In this document: positions 25,311-32,259 of the stretch, one piece after another
How the letters are laid out: each line of letters begins with the position of its first letter
How positions within the stretch are numbered: the first letter of the stretch is position 1
Assembly: GCA_963781775.1 (NCBI GenBank)
Contig: CAWAHE010000006.1
Location: forward strand, 1-64,000
Origin: CAVSRC01 sp963781775
GTDB taxonomy: Bacteria > Pseudomonadota > Alphaproteobacteria > Rhizobiales > Kaistiaceae
DNA length: 64,000 nucleotides
Direction of reading: 5' to 3'
The notes under the pieces: generated by a model
The model's input: the letters and a program-made list of their open reading frames with translations, nothing else
Databases searched by the model: none
What the model was told of the DNA's origin: nothing
Position numbers and translations under genes: made by a program

Positions 25311-26095
25311 ACCCTCGCCTCTGGATAGGCGTTGGTGATCGCGATCCCCGGCGGGATCGTTCCGCCGATGATCATCCCCAGAACCTGATCCGTGTTGACG
25401 GCGTTCTTGTCGACGGTGCCGACCATGCGGGCCGTCTTCATGACGGTGATGCGGTCGGCGAGGTCGAAAACGTCGTGGATCTCGTGGCTGATCAGGAAGA
25501 TGCCGATACCTTCCTTCTTCAACTGCTTGACAAGATCGCGCACCTGGGCCGTTTCGGCGGGCCCAAGGGCGGCGGTTGGCTCGTCCATGATCAGGATGCG
25601 CGCGTTGAAATGAACCGCGCGGGCAATCGCAACGGACTGGCGCTGGCCGCCGGAGAGAGCCTTCACCGGCGTCTTGAATCCCTTGAAGTGCGGGTTGAGC
25701 CGGCCCATCACCTTGCGCGTCGCTGCCTCCATGGCGACATCATCGAGCGTGTTGAGACGGCCGAGAATTTCGCGTCCGAGGAAGACGTTGGCGGGCGCAT
25801 CGACGTTGTCGGCGAGCGCCAGGTTCTGGTAGATCGTCTCAATGCCGAGCGCCTTGGCGTCGCGCGGGTTGTTGATGGTCACCGGCTTGCCGTCGATGAA
25901 GATTTGACCGGAGTCGGCGCGATAGGCGCCGGACAGGACCTTCATCAAGGTCGATTTGCCGGCGCCGTTTCCGCCGACCAGCCCGACAACCTCCCCGGCG
26001 TGGAGATCGATTGTCGCGTCGTCGACGGCATGCACGCCACCGAACGAGACGAAGATGTTGCGCATCTCGACGAGCGGCGGACGATCATCGGCCAT
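25307..26095 (-). CDS. Sugar ABC importer ATPase, single-domain (FrcA-like)
   Basis: 262 residues. Walker A is GGNGAGKST (41-49), the Q-loop sits in IETIYQNLAL, the signature is LSGGQRQ, Walker B is ILIMDEPTAALG and the switch His is in FLISHEIHDVF. It has one ATPase domain only, as in fructose-type systems, not the duplicated RbsA/XylG form. It powers the permease encoded just upstream (26110-27435, 14 bases away). Its stop overlaps the ATG of the di-heme gene, tying the redox genes to the importer. Specificity within sugars is not readable. Confidence 0.92.
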   Translation of the reverse strand: MADDRPPLVEMRNIFVSFGGVHAVDDATIDLHAGEVVGLVGGNGAGKSTLMKVLSGAYRADSGQIFIDGKPVTINNPRDAKALGIETIYQNLALADNVDAPANVFLGREILGRLNTLDDVAMEAATRKVMGRLNPHFKGFKTPVKALSGGQRQSVAIARAVHFNARILIMDEPTAALGPAETAQVRDLVKQLKKEGIGIFLISHEIHDVFDLADRITVMKTARMVGTVDKNAVNTDQVLGMIIGGTIPPGIAITNAYPEARV

Positions 26096-26109
26096 AGCTC
26101 AGACCTTCC

Positions 26110-27435
26110 TCACGCCGTCCGTCGGCGATATGCGGTGTCGATACCAACCGCAATCACTAGCACCAGCCCAGAAACGATGTTCTGGAGCGGCGACTCGATG
26201 CCCATGAGTTGCATGCCCGATTGCAGTGACTGCATGACCAGCGCGCCGAGCATGGCGCCCGGCACGGTGCCGATGCCGCCCGTGAACGACGTGCCGCCAA
26301 TGACGGCGGCAGCGATCGTGTAGAGTTCATCCAGCGTGCCGAGGGCGTTGGTCGCGGCGTTAAGACGCGCCGACGCAACCGCGCCGGCGACGCCGCACAA
26401 CACCCCCATCAGGATAAAGATCTTCATCACGATCCAGCGGGAATTGATGCCGCTGAGGTCGGCCGCCTCCGGGTTTCCGCCGATCGCGAAAACGTACCGA
26501 CCGAAGCGAGTCCGGTTCGCCAGGAAAGTGACGACCATCGCCGTGCCGATCGCGATCAACACGGGAATCGCAATTCCCAGCGGGATGATGAGCCCACCTT
26601 CCGGCCACGGGATATTGCGCGCGGTTGCATATTGACGCGCGAGGCCGACGGGCATCGGATAAGCGTTGATCACCGCCACCGCGCCTATCACCGCGGCGCA
26701 GCCGATCAACGAAAGGGTGATTTCCGCCCAAATCGGACGCAACGGAAAATCGAAGCGGCGACGCTGACGCCGGCCGTTAACAATCGCCAGCACGATGCCG
26801 ACGCAGGTGAGAGCGGCCACGACCCAGCTCCAGGTGGCACCGATCGAGCCGGTTCCACCGCCGCCCATAAGCTGAAAATTGGAGTCGAGCGGCGCCAAAG
26901 TGCGGCCGTTTGCCACCCACCAGGCGGCACCGCGCCACACCAAAAGGCCGCCGAGCGTTACGATGAACGCCGGTACGCCGAGGAAAGCGATCACATAGCC
27001 CTGGAGCGCGCCTATCAAAGCACCAACCGCCATGCCGGCGGCGAGCACGACGATCCAAGTCAGAGGATAGTCGTAGCCGAGACCGAGGCCCACCGGCAGA
27101 ATGTCCGTCTGCAGCGAGCCCATGATCATGGCGAGGAAGCCGAGGAGCGATCCGACCGACAAATCGATATTTCGCGAAACGATGACCAGAACCATTCCAG
27201 TCGCCATGATCGCGATCGTGGCCGTCTGTACGGAGAGGTTCCAGAGGTTGCGCGGGGTCAGGAACACGCCGCCGGACATGAAATGGAATCCGAGCCACAC
27301 GACCGCCAAAGCCGCGATCATGCCGAGCATCCGAGCGTCGATCTCGGTCGCCTGCATGAACCGGCGTACCAAGCCGGCGCGACGTGGCGCCAAGCTGCTC
27401 GGCGCCTGGCCGGTCGTCCCGGTCACTTCAGCCAT
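26110..27435 (-). CDS. Sugar ABC importer permease (XylH-like, long form)
   Basis: 441 residues, longer than the ~330 of ribose-type permeases because of an extra hydrophobic insert (~210-300), as in XylH. Family motifs are present: VSRNIDLSVGSLLGFLAMIM, VPAFIVTLGGLLVWRGAAWW, GGNPEAADLSGIN and VIGGTSFTGGIGTVPGA. It forms the membrane channel, presumably as a homodimer, between the binding protein (27518-28555) and the ATPase (25307-26095). A strong hairpin separates it from the binding-protein gene. Confidence 0.92.
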   Translation of the reverse strand: MAEVTGTTGQAPSSLAPRRAGLVRRFMQATEIDARMLGMIAALAVVWLGFHFMSGGVFLTPRNLWNLSVQTATIAIMATGMVLVIVSRNIDLSVGSLLGFLAMIMGSLQTDILPVGLGLGYDYPLTWIVVLAAGMAVGALIGALQGYVIAFLGVPAFIVTLGGLLVWRGAAWWVANGRTLAPLDSNFQLMGGGGTGSIGATWSWVVAALTCVGIVLAIVNGRRQRRRFDFPLRPIWAEITLSLIGCAAVIGAVAVINAYPMPVGLARQYATARNIPWPEGGLIIPLGIAIPVLIAIGTAMVVTFLANRTRFGRYVFAIGGNPEAADLSGINSRWIVMKIFILMGVLCGVAGAVASARLNAATNALGTLDELYTIAAAVIGGTSFTGGIGTVPGAMLGALVMQSLQSGMQLMGIESPLQNIVSGLVLVIAVGIDTAYRRRTA

Positions 27436-27470
27436 CTCGGTCGGACACCCGCGTTTTTGCTCAAACGAAA

Positions 27471-27500
27471 CCTGCGCCGCGTTACGAGACGCGGCGCAGG
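27471..27500 (-). terminator. Strong hairpin between binding-protein and permease genes
   Basis: A perfect 12-bp stem, cctgcgccgcgt (27471-27482)/acgcggcgcagg (27489-27500), with a six-base loop. On the minus strand it is followed by TTTCGTTTG. It lies 18 bases past the binding-protein stop and probably reduces transcription into the permease or stabilises the upstream mRNA. Confidence 0.85.
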
Positions 27501-27517
27501 AACGTTGAGTTTAGGGA

Positions 27518-28555
27518 CTAGCCGCAGACCTTGACCGAGCCGGGCTTCACGCCCTTGCAGACTTCGTCTTTCGTGATCCAGCCAGCGTCGATCACCACGT
27601 CCAGGTTATCCTTGGTGATCGGAACAGGCTTCAGGAAGAGCGAATGCATGCTGACCTTCTTGGGGCCACCGTCGAACATGACCGAACCATCGATCTTGTC
27701 CATCGCCGTGCCGCCAGCGAGCTTAACGGCAGCTTCGCCAGCCGCCTTACCGAGCGCGCGAGCGTCCTTCCAGACCGACACGGTCTGCGTGCCAAGCGCG
27801 ATGCGGTTCAGAGCGGCGTGGTCGCCGTCCTGGCCCGACACCGGAACCTGACCGGCCATGCCCTGGGCGGCGAGAGCGGCGACGACGCCGCCGGCCATGC
27901 CGTCGTTTTCTGAAACCACGGCGTCAACCTTGTTGTTATTGACGGTGAGGAACTGCTCCATTTCCTTCTGGGCGTTCGCCGGATCCCAGTTGTCGGTGTA
28001 GGTTTCACCGACGATCTTGATGTCGCCGCTCTTCACCGCAGCGCCGATCACCTCTTCGATGCCGGAACGCAGGAAGTCGGCATTCGGGTCAGCCGAGTTG
28101 CCCTTGATGATGACGTAGTTGCCCTTCGGTTGGGCCTTGAAGACGTACTGGGCCTCGAGCACGCCGACCTGCTTATTGTCGAAGGTTATGTAGAACGCTT
28201 TCGGATTCTCGATCAGGCGATCGTAGCCGATGACTGGAATACCATTGTCCACCGCCTTCTGGACCGCGGGCTGAATGGCATCGGTATCCTGAGCGAGCAC
28301 GATCAGGACGTTGGCGCCCTGCGAAATCAGGTTCTCGACATCGGTGAGCTGCTTGGACGCCGACGACTGCGCGTCCGTCGAGATGTATTTGGCGCCGGCT
28401 GCGTCGAGCACGCCCTTGATGGCCGCCTCGTCTGTTTTCCAACGCTCTTCCTGGAAGTTGTTCCAAGACACGCCGACCACGATTTGCGCCAGCGACGCAC
28501 TGGCCGACACGGCCAATCCGATCGCGGCAAGAGTTGCAACGAGTACTTTCTTCAT
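27518..28555 (-). CDS. Sugar ABC importer periplasmic binding protein (XylF-like)
   Basis: 345 residues. The signal peptide is KKVLVATLAAIGLAVSASAS then LAQ. The type I periplasmic-binding fold shows IVVGVSWNNFQEERWKTDEA, ENLISQGANVLIVLAQDTDA, NGIPVIGYDRLI, FYITFDNKQVGVLEAQYV and a C-terminal Cys pair (DEVCKGVKPGSVKVCG). The order and spacing are like D-xylose-binding XylF. It delivers the sugar to the XylH-like permease. It is the first gene of the operon and has the palindromic operator 40 bases upstream of its start. Confidence 0.92.
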   Translation of the reverse strand: MKKVLVATLAAIGLAVSASASLAQIVVGVSWNNFQEERWKTDEAAIKGVLDAAGAKYISTDAQSSASKQLTDVENLISQGANVLIVLAQDTDAIQPAVQKAVDNGIPVIGYDRLIENPKAFYITFDNKQVGVLEAQYVFKAQPKGNYVIIKGNSADPNADFLRSGIEEVIGAAVKSGDIKIVGETYTDNWDPANAQKEMEQFLTVNNNKVDAVVSENDGMAGGVVAALAAQGMAGQVPVSGQDGDHAALNRIALGTQTVSVWKDARALGKAAGEAAVKLAGGTAMDKIDGSVMFDGGPKKVSMHSLFLKPVPITKDNLDVVIDAGWITKDEVCKGVKPGSVKVCG

Positions 28556-28594
28556 GACTTTCCTCCCCTTCGAGGTGGACTAAACGCCCAAATA

Positions 28595-28615
28595 CACTGG
28601 ACACATTGTCCAGTG
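28595..28615. promoter_or_regulatory. 21-bp perfect palindromic operator
   Basis: The arms cactggaca (28595-28603) and tgtccagtg (28607-28615) are perfect complements around cat. It lies 40-60 bases upstream of the XylF-like start codon. The symmetry fits a dimeric repressor. No regulator gene adjoins it and no second copy was seen in the window. Confidence 0.75.
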
Positions 28616-29007
28616 AAACAATTGATCCCAATCAAATCGAACCGACGCCCTCGAGCGTCCCGCATAGTCTTCACCATCCGCGGAACCGCCTCCGTCGATG
28701 CTGCGGCAACATATCGGGGAAGACTGCGGTTCCGCAAGGTGTGTTCGCCTTCTCCGGGCCTCCAAAGCCAAGATGCCGCATGGTTTTAGTCGGACGAATA
28801 CTGGGCGGCGCCCGGCGGCTCGCTGGCCGCGGCCGCCTGCCTCGATCGCGTCAAGGACGCCGGCGCGCTGCTCCCGACCTGCTCGACCTTTCCCGGCTCG
28901 GGCGCGTGCAGGCAGCGAATGCGGTCCAGATGCGCTTTCTTGGCGTGAATGGCGCTGATGCCGGCGACGGCCGAACCGGCTAATGTGAGGGCCGAAGCCT
29001 CCGGCAG
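28616..29007. other. Leader/upstream region of the sugar operon without a gene
   Basis: About 390 bases with no credible coding frame. An inverted repeat gcggaaccg (28680-28688)/cggttccgc (28727-28735) could form a long-range stem with a 38-base loop that contains further GC-rich pairings. It lies upstream of the operator relative to the sugar operon, and past the 3' end of the small-peptide genes. Confidence 0.4.
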
Positions 29008-29097
29008 CTACTGGATGCTGAGGTAGGGAAGCGCCAGCACCGCCGTCGAGGCGGCGCTCAGGGCGAAGAAGGCAATAACGCGGAGCGTAAGGCTCAT
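29008..29097 (-). CDS. 29-residue single-helix membrane peptide, copy A
   Basis: ATG at 29097, with GGAG about eight bases upstream, encodes a 29-residue peptide: MSLTLRVIAFFALSAAS followed by TAVLALPYLSIQ and TAG. Almost all of it is one membrane helix. Copy B at 29227-29316 has the same length, the same stop and near-identical sequence, with mostly conservative or silent changes between them. That pattern argues both are real translated genes. The function is unknown. A helper peptide for a membrane complex is possible, but nothing in the sequence names one. Confidence 0.7.
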   Translation of the reverse strand: MSLTLRVIAFFALSAASTAVLALPYLSIQ

Positions 29098-29226
29098 CGG
29101 GGAATCTCCGGCGAACGTCTGAGCACCATATGGACCGGTTCGCCCCACGCCGCCGTGACGTCGGTCACAGGGTCCCCGCCAGCGGCCAAAGCCGCGCGCC
29201 ATCGGTGTCGGTTGTGTGGAAAACGA

Positions 29227-29316
29227 CTACTGGATGCTGAGGTAGGGCAGCGCCAGGATGGCGGTCGAAGCGGCACTCAACGCAAAGAACATCAGAACGC
29301 GAAGCGACAAGGTCAT
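29227..29316 (-). CDS. 29-residue single-helix membrane peptide, copy B
   Basis: ATG at 29316, with GAGGGGGA upstream, encodes MTLSLRVLMFFALSAAS then TAILALPYLSIQ and TAG. It aligns over its full length with copy A: only six residues differ (S/T, T/S, I/L, A/M, V/I exchanges), and many codons differ at third positions. The two genes are separated by 129 bases and share direction. Conservation of reading frame between copies is the main evidence for coding. Confidence 0.7.
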   Translation of the reverse strand: MTLSLRVLMFFALSAASTAILALPYLSIQ

Positions 29317-29651
29317 ACGCAAATCCCCCTCAATCGCAGTCTGGATACAACGGCCGTATTAATGTTTTGTTGCGGCTGTCCGGCCGCAAAATATTCGCCG
29401 GAAACGGATGTCGAATCGCACCGGGCGGCGACCTGTCTAGCGTCCGGTCCAGCGTCCCGTCTCGGTCAGCTTGTCGCACCTGCCCCTCCGGACAAAGGCC
29501 GTGCATGCCACCCCGCACTTCTATATACGGTCCCGGGATTCCGGCCGGGGGGCCGGCTTTCAGGGGCGGCCAACGTTTCCCGCTGCTCCAGTTCTGAGAC
29601 CCCCTGGGGCGGCCCGCCCCTTGCATATCAATCGTTTTTCGGAGGACCGTC
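29317..29651. other. Divergent intergenic region before the ThuA gene
   Basis: About 335 bases with no credible gene. It separates small-peptide copy B (minus strand) from thuA (plus strand) and should hold both promoters. GC-rich self-complementary stretches occur near 29535-29560, but no clear operator is seen. The thuA ribosome site (tcggagga) is at 29638-29645. Confidence 0.4.
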
Positions 29652-30437
29652 ATGAAGATCCGCGCCACCGTCTGGGGGGAGAACGTCCACGACCGCGAGA
29701 ACGCCGTGGTGCGCCAGGTCTATCCAAAGGGCATGCACGGCTGCATCGCCGACGCGCTTAACGCCGATCCCGCCATCGAAGCGACCACGGCCACGCTCGA
29801 TCAACCGGAGCACGGCTTGACCGACGAGCGGCTTGCGAACACCGACGTGCTGACCTGGTGGGGGCACAAGGCGCACGGCGCCGTGTCGGATGCGGTCGTC
29901 GAGCGGGTTGCGCTGCGCGTGTGGCAGGGCATGGGGCTTGTCGTCCTGCATTCCGGGCACTTTTCGAAAATCTTCAAGAGGCTGATGGGCACTCCCTGTT
30001 CGCTGAAGTGGCGCGAGGCCGGCGAGAAGGAGCGCGTCTGGGCCATCAACCCCATGCACCCGATCGCGCAGGGCGTTGGTTCGAGCTTCGTTGTCGAGCA
30101 AACGGAGATGTATGGCGAACCTTTTGCGATCCCGGAGCCGATGGAGACGGTCTTCATCAGCTGGTACGACGGCGGCGAAGTGTTCCGCTCCGGCGTCACC
30201 TACCAGCGCGGCGGCGGGCGCATCTTCTATTTCTCGCCCGGCCATGAGGTCTACCCGATCTATCACGATAAGAACGTGCAAACGGTCATCCGCAACGCGG
30301 TCAAGTGGGCCTACAACCCCGCACCGGCGTGGCCGCGGGTCACAGACGCGGTCAACGTGCCAACCGACAAGGCGCCCGAACCGATCGAGCAGAAAGGTCC
30401 GCGCCTGCACGCCGCCGGCGAAGCTGGCTTCCGCTAA
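29652..30437 (+). CDS. ThuA-domain protein (trehalose-utilisation type)
   Basis: 261 residues, with GGAGG well placed before the ATG. The glutamine-amidotransferase-like ThuA fold is seen in IRATVWGENVHDRENAVVRQ, DVLTWWGHKAHGAVSD, GMGLVVLHSGHFSKIFKRLM, HPIAQGVGSSF and GGGRIFYFSPGHEVYPIYHD. The domain is linked to sugar metabolism in rhizobia, where ThuA/ThuB oxidise trehalose and related sugars to keto forms. It is followed after two bases by a Gfo/Idh/MocA dehydrogenase, the usual partner, and both converge on a sugar importer. A role in modifying the imported sugar is likely. Confidence 0.88.
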   Translation: MKIRATVWGENVHDRENAVVRQVYPKGMHGCIADALNADPAIEATTATLDQPEHGLTDERLANTDVLTWWGHKAHGAVSDAVVERVALRVWQGMGLVVLHSGHFSKIFKRLMGTPCSLKWREAGEKERVWAINPMHPIAQGVGSSFVVEQTEMYGEPFAIPEPMETVFISWYDGGEVFRSGVTYQRGGGRIFYFSPGHEVYPIYHDKNVQTVIRNAVKWAYNPAPAWPRVTDAVNVPTDKAPEPIEQKGPRLHAAGEAGFR

Positions 30438-30439
30438 TC

Positions 30440-31501
30440 ATGCCCGATCTCGTCCGGCTGGCGATCGTCGGAACGGGAGGCATGGCCGCCCAGCATGCGC
30501 GCTCCTTCCGCGCGCTGCCGGGCGTCGAGTTGGTCGCGGCGGTGGAGCCGCAGGAGGACCGGCTCAACGCCTTTTGCGACGAGTATCGGATTCCCCATCG
30601 CTTCACCGATCTCGACGGCGCCATCGCCTGGGGCGAATTCGACGCGGTCACCAATGTGACGCCGGACGCCGTGCATCACCCGACCAGCATGAAGCTGATC
30701 GCTGCCGGCAAGCACATCCTCTGCGAAAAACCGCTGGCGACCACCTATCCGCTGGCACTGGAGATGACCGAGGCGGCCGAGAGTCGCGCGGTGATCAACA
30801 TGGTCAACCTCACCTATCGCGGCTCGCCGGCGGTGGAGAAGGCACGTGAAATCGTCACCTCGGGCGAGATCGGCGAAATCCGTCACTTCGAGGCGTCGTA
30901 CCTGCAAAGCTGGCTGGTCGGCAATCACTGGGGCGACTGGCGCTCCGAGGATCGCTGGCTGTGGCGCCTGTCGTCGGAGCACGGCAGCCACGGCGTCATC
31001 GGCGACATCGGCATCCATATCGTCGATTTCGCCACCTACGCCTGTGCGAACGACATCGTCTGGATGGAGAGCCGCGCCAAGACCTTCCACAAGGCGGATG
31101 GCGGGCGCATCGGCGACTATCGCCTAGACGCAAACGATTCCTTCGCGATGTCGGTCGAACTCGGCAACGGCGCTCTTGGCGTCATCCACGCCACGCGCTG
31201 GGGCACCGGCTACGCCAACACGCTGCGTCTCGACATCTTCGGCAGCCGCGGCGCGCTGCAGATGATCACGACCGGCGAAACCTCATGGCTGGGGCGCTGC
31301 GTCGGCAACGACGTTCACTCCCTGACCTGGCGCGAAGTGCTCTGCCCGCCGGTGCGTTCGGTGTATCGGCGCTTCATCGAGTCCGTGCAGACGGGCGCGC
31401 ATGCCAATCCCGATTTTCGCCAGGCCGCCAAGATCCAGCGGATCCTCGACCTGTGCCTCGAGGCCGGCGACCGCAGCCACGGCGGCGTGCGGCTGGACTA
31501 G
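30440..31501 (+). CDS. Gfo/Idh/MocA-family sugar dehydrogenase (ThuB-like)
   Basis: 353 residues from ATG 30440, two bases after the thuA stop. The Rossmann fold starts VRLAIVGTGGMAAQHARSFR. The family EKP signature is present (AGKHILCEKPLATTYPLA). The C-terminal substrate domain includes EHGSHGVIGDIGIHIVDFAT, with the catalytic-type DIGIH motif. It should oxidise or reduce a sugar or sugar derivative with NAD(P). Pairing with ThuA and a ribose-type importer suggests disaccharide or sugar-alcohol use. Its last four bases overlap the end of the convergent ATPase gene. Confidence 0.9.
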   Translation: MPDLVRLAIVGTGGMAAQHARSFRALPGVELVAAVEPQEDRLNAFCDEYRIPHRFTDLDGAIAWGEFDAVTNVTPDAVHHPTSMKLIAAGKHILCEKPLATTYPLALEMTEAAESRAVINMVNLTYRGSPAVEKAREIVTSGEIGEIRHFEASYLQSWLVGNHWGDWRSEDRWLWRLSSEHGSHGVIGDIGIHIVDFATYACANDIVWMESRAKTFHKADGGRIGDYRLDANDSFAMSVELGNGALGVIHATRWGTGYANTLRLDIFGSRGALQMITTGETSWLGRCVGNDVHSLTWREVLCPPVRSVYRRFIESVQTGAHANPDFRQAAKIQRILDLCLEAGDRSHGGVRLD

Positions 31502-32259
31502 GCCGCGGTCTCGCGCGTGCCCGAGACGATGATCTCCAGCACGTGCTGCTCGGTCGAATGCGCGATGTGACGCTCGCCGACGTTCTCGCCGCGCTTCAGC
31601 ACCATGACCCGATCGCCAACCGCGAATATGTCCTGAAGCCGGTGTGAGATGATGATTTGCGCCACGCCGTGCTTCTTCAGTTCGAGCATGGTCTCGAGCA
31701 GGCGATCGGTCGCCATAACGCTGAGATTGGCGGTCGGCTCGTCGAGGATCACGACTTTCGGGTCGAATGAGATGGCGCGAGCGATGGCCACGGACTGCTG
31801 GCGACCACCCGAGAGGCTCTCAACCCGCTGGTAGACCGAATTGACGTCGACCTTTAGCCGTTTCAGCACGGCGTCGGCGTCCGCATACATCTTCTTGCGA
31901 TCGACGAACGGCCCTCTGCGGGGCCAGCGTCCCAGGAAGATGTTCTGGCCGACGTCCATGTTTCCGCATAGCGCGAAGTCCTGATAGATCATCTCGATCC
32001 CGACTTCGCGGCTCTCATGCGGGCTCTTGAAATGAACGGGCTTTCCGGCGACCAGTATCTCGCCGTCGTCGCGCTGGTAGGCTCCGGACAAGATCTTCAT
32101 CAGCGTGGATTTGCCCGCCGAATTGTCGCCGACGAGGCCGAGGATCTCCCCCGGGTACAATGTCAGGTCGACATCGACGAGCGCGCGGACCGCGCCGAAC
32201 GACTTGTTGATGCGACGCATCTCGACGATGGGCGTCGGACGGTTCGTGGTTTCAGACAT
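31498..32259 (-). CDS. Sugar ABC importer ATPase, single-domain
   Basis: 253 residues. Walker A is GDNSAGKST (44-52; usually ENGAGKST), the Q-loop is in IEMIYQDFAL, the signature is LSGGRQQ, Walker B is VVILDEPTANLS and the switch His is in IIISHRLQDIF. A single domain, so two copies should assemble on the fused permease next door, which overlaps this gene's start by eight bases. It is about half the length of RbsA-type ATPases. Confidence 0.92.
   Translation of the reverse strand: MSETTNRPTPIVEMRRINKSFGAVRALVDVDLTLYPGEILGLVGDNSAGKSTLMKILSGAYQRDDGEILVAGKPVHFKSPHESREVGIEMIYQDFALCGNMDVGQNIFLGRWPRRGPFVDRKKMYADADAVLKRLKVDVNSVYQRVESLSGGRQQSVAIARAISFDPKVVILDEPTANLSVMATDRLLETMLELKKHGVAQIIISHRLQDIFAVGDRVMVLKRGENVGERHIAHSTEQHVLEIIVSGTRETAA

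Noticed and set aside
28616..29007. Open frames in the leader of the first sugar operon
   Set aside because: They have no start with a ribosome site, and the sequence is Arg/Ala-rich as expected by chance.
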